Assembly (NCBI GenBank): GCA_003152595.1
Contig: PMAM01000253.1
Coordinates: forward strand, 1 to 16,966
Direction: 5' to 3'
Source of the DNA: Acidobacterium sp.
GTDB lineage: Bacteria > Acidobacteriota > Terriglobia > Terriglobales > Acidobacteriaceae
DNA length: 16,966 nucleotides
A model generated the notes under the pieces. It made no database searches and was not told the DNA's origin. It saw only the letters and a list, made by a program, of their open reading frames with translations. Numbering within the stretch: the stretch's first letter is position 1; each line of letters starts with the position of its first letter. The position numbers and the translations under genes are program-made. Below, piece by piece: positions 13,573 to 16,966 of the stretch.

Positions 13573-13588
13573 TGTGATGTAAATCACT
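13573..13588. promoter_or_regulatory. CRP/FNR-family binding-site-like dyad
   Basis: TGTGATGTAAATCACT fits TGTGA-N6-TCACA with one mismatch and contains the perfect dyad GTGAT-GTAA-ATCAC. It is about 158 bases upstream of the GGDEF-EAL ATG, in the only non-coding gap before that gene. A degenerate Crp/Fnr gene lies about 500 bases further up on the same strand. Confidence 0.5.
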
Positions 13589-13718
13589 GCACTGGAGCGA
13601 TGACCGAAGCGTCGCGAATGAAAGTCGCTCGTTTTATGGGGTCAGTCCATGTGTTTTTGGCCAGCAGTTCAGTCCATGTCCAAAAGATCGGGCAGGTCGG
13701 GGTTGAAACTGAAAACCG

Positions 13719-13983
13719 TCATCCGCAAAGTGTTATGGAATTCTCGACCGGAGAATGAACACCTGAAGGTAGCAGTGCGCTGCACTCGGCCTCCGGCAGC
13801 GCGGGGCTGTATAGGAATCCCTGCACTTCGTCGCACATTTGCCTCGCAAGAAGTCAAGTTGCTGACGCGTTTCCACTCCTTCGGCAACACAGTCGAAACC
13901 GAGATTCCGTCCCAGGCTCAGGATGCTCCTCACGACCGCTTCTGCGTTTGGTTCGACGTTGACGTCGCGCATGAATGGCGAAG
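13719..13983 (-). pseudogene. Degenerate C-terminal fragment of an EAL-domain phosphodiesterase
   Basis: The minus strand reads SPFMRDVNVEPNAEAVVRSI, then LGRNLGFDCVAEGVETRQQL and DFLRG; a frameshift at about 13843 then restores similarity in another frame: CDEVQGFLYSPALP and on to TGA at 13719-13721. These are the final parts of an EAL domain (AEGVE loop and the QGFLYS-P end). The piece begins abruptly near 13983, without the E-A-L, DDFGTGYSS or metal-binding residues, so it has no activity. It differs clearly from the EAL domain of the neighbouring intact protein (QGYFFSKP), so it is a paralogue rather than a recent copy. It lies directly upstream of the intact gene on the same strand. Confidence 0.7.
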
Positions 13984-14094
13984 GCTAGACGCAGCGGTGT
14001 TTGCAGCCTGCGGTCGGCCCAGCACGCCGGCCGACGCGGAACTCGTGGAGCGCTTGCTCGCCTTGAACCATCAGCGCACCGGCCCTAGAAGGGG

Positions 14095-14261
14095 CAGCCA
14101 AGATAAGTTTTTCCGGTTCCTTGGCAAGAGGCCGGGCAGCAAGCCGCCCTCCGGATCGCAAAGAAGACCTGCTTCGCCTCCATTTGCACGATTCTTCGCC
14201 CCAAGCCGGCATTCGCCAGAAAGGTCTCGGCGTCAAACGGAATTTTCTTGAGCTCAATCAT
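14095..14261 (-). pseudogene. Crp/Fnr-family regulator, broken N-terminal fragment
   Basis: From ATG 14261 the frame reads MIELKKIPFDAETFLANAGL, then GRRIVQMEAKQVFFA, which is the start of a Crp/Fnr-type cyclic-nucleotide-binding domain protein as found in soil acidobacteria and rhizobia. The expected GDPAD...FYLQ-GRAKL part follows only as a damaged, frameshifted remnant (about 14095-14160) and the frame then stops at TAG. The rest of the effector domain and the helix-turn-helix are missing. It cannot bind DNA. Its position upstream of a CRP/FNR-like site and a c-di-GMP enzyme is suggestive, but any regulator for that site would have to come from elsewhere. Confidence 0.65.
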
Positions 14262-14425
14262 TCCGTGGCCCCTTTCCCGGAGAGCCAAGCCCTGCCTGTG
14301 CAACGGTTGAGCGGGGCGCGGGCGCGCCGCTTCCGATCTGAAGGAAACGTGGCGATCCTTCTGAATATTATAAATTCAGCCAAAGAAATCCTGCCACAGA
14401 AGTTGTACTTACTAGTCATTCACTC

Positions 14426-14513
14426 CCGGATTGTCGGCAATCCGGAAGTATCGGGGGTCCCCCCGCCTGTAGTCGATTTTGTAGCTGTCAAAGCCTCCAG
14501 AAGCCACAAGAAT
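14426..14513 (+). repeat. Dispersed repeat, copy B
   Basis: Begins with a perfect 8-bp hairpin (CCGGATTG-TCGG-CAATCCGG, 14426-14445), then GGGGGTCCCCCC, then the 22-bp core at 14468-14489 (begins TGTAGTCGATTTTGTAGC), AAAGCCTCC and a CTACAGC end. It is colinear with copy A over its whole length, in the same orientation, 6.5 kb apart. Confidence 0.7.
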
Positions 14514-14620
14514 CTACAGCGACCGTGGCCAAGGGGTTAAGCCATTCAATCGACAGCACTTATTTTCACTCGATTTCAACAGGTTCTACTAAATCGTTTG
14601 ACCTGTTTTGGGAGCAGAGG

Positions 14621-14660
14621 TGTTGATCTCTGTTGAACCCTGTTGAAGTCTGTTGTTTTT
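14621..14660 (+). repeat. Four tandem 10-bp iterons (TGTTGANNNC)
   Basis: TGTTGATCTC, TGTTGAACCC, TGTTGAAGTC and TGTTGTTTTT follow each other with no gap, so each TGTTG falls on the same face of the helix. They lie 107 bases after repeat copy B; two similar units occur near copies A and A'. They look like binding sites of a protein, for example recombinase arm sites. Confidence 0.6.
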
Positions 14661-14686
14661 CAACCTCCGGCATTGAGGGTCAAAGA

Positions 14687-15016
14687 ATGCCTATGGAGAA
14701 ACCTTTCTTAATTAGTTGTCGGAACCTTCTTTGTCCTCGTGCCTCGATATCCAGAAATACTCACAAAACGCCAGAATCAAAAGAATGGCGCCAAGACACA
14801 GCCGAAGAAAGAGACGCTGTGCGGCCCTCGGCCCACAACGGTGAACCAGTCGGGAAGGTGCGGGCGGAGGAGGGATCGACGAGGCCAGGGGCGCATCCGG
14901 GGGAGCGCGAGCCGTACGCCAAAGAACTGACGCCGGAGGAAGCGAGGAAGTATCTGCCGGAGACGTTTTTGCGCGGGAGCAACGGGTGGGATCCGATTGT
15001 GGCAGAGCACAAGTAA
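14687..15016 (+). CDS. Doubtful small ORF, possibly the 3' part of an unrecognised gene
   Basis: 109 codons from an ATG at 14687 (GAGGG about 8 bases upstream). The first 45 residues look random. From about residue 50 on, the composition becomes protein-like and codons GC-rich: NGEPVGKVRAEEG, then EREPYAKELTPEEARKYLPE and GSNGWDPIVAEHK at the end. No family recognised and no membrane segment. It may be a real small gene with a later start, or a fragment joined to repeat-derived DNA like the others in this region. The frame is also open upstream to 14633, through the iterons, which is unlikely to be coding. Confidence 0.35.
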   Translation: MPMEKPFLISCRNLLCPRASISRNTHKTPESKEWRQDTAEERDAVRPSAHNGEPVGKVRAEEGSTRPGAHPGEREPYAKELTPEEARKYLPETFLRGSNGWDPIVAEHK

Positions 15017-15044
15017 GAGCGAGCCCATGCCGGGGAGGGCCGGG

Positions 15045-15072
15045 GCAGCAGGCTTACTCGGGATAAGCTGCC
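15045..15072. terminator. Hairpin between two converging genes
   Basis: GGCAG pairs with CTGCC and CTTA with TAAG, around a 6-base loop, with a 4-base bulge (CAGG) on the left arm. It lies 28 bases after the + ORF and 41 bases beyond the stop of the minus gene. There is no T run on either strand. Confidence 0.3.
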
Positions 15073-15113
15073 GAAGATCGTAGTGGCAGTGTTTCGAGGT
15101 TTCGCAGCGCTGG

Positions 15114-15389
15114 CTAGACGGCCACCTTCTTGTCGAAGACAAATCTTTGTACGGTCTCCCGCAGCACGCCATCGGAAGCCATGGCGTCCGCAATGGCCTG
15201 AGAACTCATCATTTTGTGGTAGTGGTCCAAGTCTTTCATCTCCATCAGCACAGCGGCCCAGTTTCCATCCAGTGCATAGCGAGCCGGGCCGCTGGCTCCC
15301 ATCGTGCGGAACAGCGGCCCGTGCGTCACAAAACTCTCTTCCCATTTCTTTGGATCCTTACACTGCGCGACTACCAGGATTGTGACCAT
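15114..15389 (-). CDS. Small ferredoxin-fold, dimeric alpha/beta-barrel-like protein
   Basis: 91 aa from the ATG at 15389 (MVTILVVAQCKDPKKWEESF); the GGGG about 10 bases upstream supports this start rather than one 20 codons earlier. The sequence has the beta-alpha-beta-beta-alpha-beta rhythm of small dimeric alpha/beta-barrel proteins: strand TILVVAQ, helix PKKWEESFVTHG, strands ARYAL and AAVLMEM, helix DHYHKMMSSQAIADAMA, last strand ETVQRFVFD. Such proteins include monooxygenase-like and many uncharacterised members; no catalytic residue can be named. Cytoplasmic, no signal peptide. The 267-aa secreted protein beyond the gap seems to be built on the same kind of fold, but lies on the other strand. 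Function unknown. Confidence 0.7.
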   Translation of the reverse strand: MVTILVVAQCKDPKKWEESFVTHGPLFRTMGASGPARYALDGNWAAVLMEMKDLDHYHKMMSSQAIADAMASDGVLRETVQRFVFDKKVAV

Positions 15390-15926
15390 GATCTTCTTAC
15401 CCCTTTTGCAGATTTGGAGGAGCCCAGAGATTGTACTGCGAACCCCCATTTTGGACGAAGGCCAGAAATTGGCGGAGGAACGACGAGGGGGTCAAGCGAG
15501 AACCGCTCATTCTGGATTTTGCTTGCTCGAAAACGTGACGAGTTTGTGTGTGGCTGGCAAATAGACTCGCAACCTCCTTCAGCGGAGACGAGGTGAGGCA
15601 CGCCCCAATGCTGGCGTATTGTCGGCAACACGGACATTTCGACACTCCGGTGATACGGTTCGGAGTCAAGCGATTCGGCGCGGAAATGGTTTGGCCACTG
15701 ACCGGGTGGGGCGACCCCGGCCCGCGCGGTTCACCCTGACCATCCGAAAAGGACGATCTTGTGGTTAAGGCCGCATTAGGCTTCCTGAAGCCACGGTGTT
15801 AGCATGGGCACCGCGGAACCGACCTCTTCCGTCCCGGGACGGGATTTTTCTGTGCGGCGAACAGCTATCGTCCTTTCATTTCTTCCCCCCGCAGTTCCTG
15901 AAAGACAACCGAGGGAGGGTCACACG
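15390..15926. other. 537-bp gap between divergent genes
   Basis: No gene supported. It holds a 14-bp near-palindrome (GGCTTC-CT-GAAGCC, 15779-15792) and the terminator-like hairpin at 15827-15849. The promoters of the two flanking genes must be here, but no clear boxes were found. The stretch 15600-15740 is GC-rich and open in several frames without protein-like content. Confidence 0.45.
15827..15849 (+). terminator. Intrinsic-terminator-like hairpin in the leader of the secreted-protein gene
   Basis: TTCCGTC and GACGGGA form a 7-bp stem (one T-G pair) with a CCGG loop, followed directly by TTTTT (15845-15849). It is 77 bases upstream of the ATG at 15927. It is either an attenuator in the 5' leader, or the end of a transcript from the left. 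Confidence 0.5.
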
Positions 15927-16730
15927 ATGCTGATTCGTCATTTCGTCTGGAGCGCCGCCATAGCCGCTGCGCTCTCCGCAACCGCTTTTGCCCAACCAGC
16001 GCCCACTGGCTTTCACACCGTCTACTGCGTGAAAGTGAAGCCGGGCATGGATGCTGAGTTCGATGCCACCCGCACGGGAGACCTGCTCAAGCTCGAGCAG
16101 TACGAGGTCAATTCGGGAAGGGTTTCGGCCTACTATGTGCTCGCAACCACGACTCCCGCCGGGTCTGATGCGCGCTGCGATTATGCGTTCGTCGAGTTCT
16201 ATCCCGGTCTGCCCCCCGCGCCCCAGAGCGACGCTGAGCAGGAGGCCGATCTCCACAAGGCCGGCGTCGCCAAGACCGGGCAGCAGTTCGGGAGCGAGCT
16301 GGGGGCCAGCGGGACGCTGGTCAGCACCAGCATCGTCCGAACCGCCTTGCAGGTCGGCGCCGCCAAAGAAGGCGATTACATCGTCGTCAACGATATGAAG
16401 GTCTTGGGCTCGATCGGCGCCTGGATCGACAACGAAACAAAGCTGTGGAAGCCCATCTTCGAGGACGGACTCAAGGATGGCTCAGTGGACGGGTGGTCGG
16501 TCAACGTACAGTTCATGCCGCGAGGCGCCAAAGATCGGCAGCTCACGTACACGGTTGACATCTACCCCAGCTGGCAATCCCTTTTTAACTTCTTCGGGCC
16601 CAATTTCGGGGAGCTCTGGAAAAAGGTCAATCCCGATATTCCCATCGCAGACGGAATGGCGCAGGAAGAAAAAGTGGACACCATCGAGCACACCGTCATC
16701 TACAAGGTTGTCACCGCAATCCACAAATAG
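15927..16730 (+). CDS. Secreted protein with two alpha/beta-barrel-like halves
   Basis: 267 aa from the ATG at 15927, which has GAGGGAGGG upstream; an open frame back to 15804 runs through the terminator-like hairpin and would bury the signal peptide. Residues 1-22 form a Sec signal peptide (MLIRHFVWSAAIAAALSATA, cut after AFA). The mature protein seems to have two related halves: the first begins FHTVYCVKVKPGMDAEFDA and includes DYAFVEFYPG; the second begins DYIVVNDMKVLGSIGAW and includes LTYTVDIYPSWQSL. Both show strand-helix-strand-strand order as in dimeric alpha/beta-barrel domains, so a single chain could form the barrel that small proteins build as dimers. Two Cys in the first half may form a disulfide. 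I recall similar exported proteins of unknown role in acidobacteria. It is transcribed alone and is followed by a strong hairpin. Confidence 0.75.
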   Translation: MLIRHFVWSAAIAAALSATAFAQPAPTGFHTVYCVKVKPGMDAEFDATRTGDLLKLEQYEVNSGRVSAYYVLATTTPAGSDARCDYAFVEFYPGLPPAPQSDAEQEADLHKAGVAKTGQQFGSELGASGTLVSTSIVRTALQVGAAKEGDYIVVNDMKVLGSIGAWIDNETKLWKPIFEDGLKDGSVDGWSVNVQFMPRGAKDRQLTYTVDIYPSWQSLFNFFGPNFGELWKKVNPDIPIADGMAQEEKVDTIEHTVIYKVVTAIHK

Positions 16731-16743
16731 GCTCAACCTCGGG

Positions 16744-16787
16744 AGGGCCCCGAAAAGACCGCGCGTCCGGCGCGGCCTTTTCGGGCC
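16744..16787 (+). terminator. Strong two-part hairpin after the secreted-protein gene
   Basis: The outer arms GGCCCCGAAAAG and CTTTTCGGGCC pair with one bulged base; the inner arms CCGCGC and GCGCGG close a 5-base loop. It starts 14 bases after TAG. A-rich left arm and T-rich right arm are typical of a terminator that works in both directions. Confidence 0.7.
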
Positions 16788-16871
16788 TGCGTGTCTGCGC
16801 CTCTCGGCGCGATCCGCACAAATCCTTGGGCAAAACGAAAGCCCCTAATCCTGAGCGAGCCTTCCGAATTG

Positions 16872-16885
16872 GTTGCGCGCGCAAC
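16872..16885. promoter_or_regulatory. Perfect 14-bp palindrome, candidate operator
   Basis: GTTGCGCGCGCAAC is a perfect dyad without a spacer, in the gene-free right end of the window. It resembles operators of dimeric repressors, but no regulator is visible nearby. The gene it might control lies outside the window. Confidence 0.35.
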
Positions 16886-16966
16886 AATCAATGCAGACGC
16901 GAGTCGAATGGACCGGCATTTTGTTCCCCCGGGGTGCGAGAGCTCGCGCCATACATTCCGGATTGT

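Larger units (their letters stand above)
14262..14686. other. 425-bp non-coding region with repeat copy B and iterons
   Basis: It contains an AT-rich inverted repeat (CTGAAT-ATTATAA-ATTCAG, 14361-14379), repeat copy B (14426-14513), the inverted repeat AACAGGT...ACCTGTT (14578-14607) and four 10-bp iterons (14621-14660). No gene is supported. Confidence 0.5.

Noticed and set aside
13985..14257. 90-codon minus-strand frame overlapping the Crp/Fnr fragment.
   Set aside because: It is in another frame than the recognisable Crp/Fnr start and is Arg/Ala-rich without domain features.
14633..14686. Start of the small + ORF at 14633.
   Set aside because: These codons run through the TGTTGA iterons and encode no protein-like sequence.
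15600..15740. Possible insertion-sequence end (around GGACATTTCGACACTCC).
   Set aside because: No inverted partner, no transposase and no target duplication could be found in the window.
16955..16966. Possible start of another copy of the dispersed repeat (CCGGATTGT at the very end, as at 14426-14434).
   Set aside because: Only nine bases match before the window ends; a chance match cannot be excluded.

Overview
The window looks like an accessory region of a bacterial chromosome, possibly from an acidobacterium (Terriglobia/Bryobacteraceae-like). This is inference from recalled protein styles: the decayed tyrosine integrase, the small C2H2-like zinc-finger protein, the secreted alpha/beta-barrel-like protein and the multi-PAS GGDEF-EAL enzyme. 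No rRNA, tRNA or CRISPR array was seen. Genes lie on both strands, and intact genes alternate with stretches of broken genes.

Left part (1-7087): the end of a small membrane protein is followed by a membrane-anchored VWA-domain protein (+). A compact minus-strand operon converges on it: an unrecognised 197-aa protein, a stand-alone degenerate receiver, then an OmpR-type winged-helix protein, each overlapping the next by a few bases. A divergent + gene encodes a 506-aa protein with an N-terminal winged helix and an unrecognised C-terminal region. The 175-bp gap between the divergent genes is dense in hairpins, Shine-Dalgarno and anti-Shine-Dalgarno sequences and a + strand terminator, and is the best candidate here for an undescribed RNA-based switch. 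Next comes a minus-strand NERD-nuclease plus P-loop ATPase protein, a layout common in defence-type genes.

Middle part (7088-9250): a graveyard of mobile DNA. It holds the first residues of a D12-class adenine methylase, a small zinc-finger protein, a truncated superinfection-immunity protein and an integrase remnant with an in-frame stop. A 22-bp core repeat is present as an inverted pair here and again about 6.5 kb away.

Right-middle part (9250-14690): an orphan spore-coat-U (pilus-type) secreted protein, a large 5xPAS-GGDEF-EAL membrane protein with a CRP/FNR-like dyad upstream, then decayed EAL and Crp/Fnr fragments, the third repeat copy and a block of 10-bp iterons.

Right end (14690-16966): a doubtful small ORF, a 91-aa protein and a 267-aa secreted protein that both look like ferredoxin-fold alpha/beta-barrel proteins. 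The secreted gene has a terminator-like hairpin in its leader and a strong hairpin after its stop.
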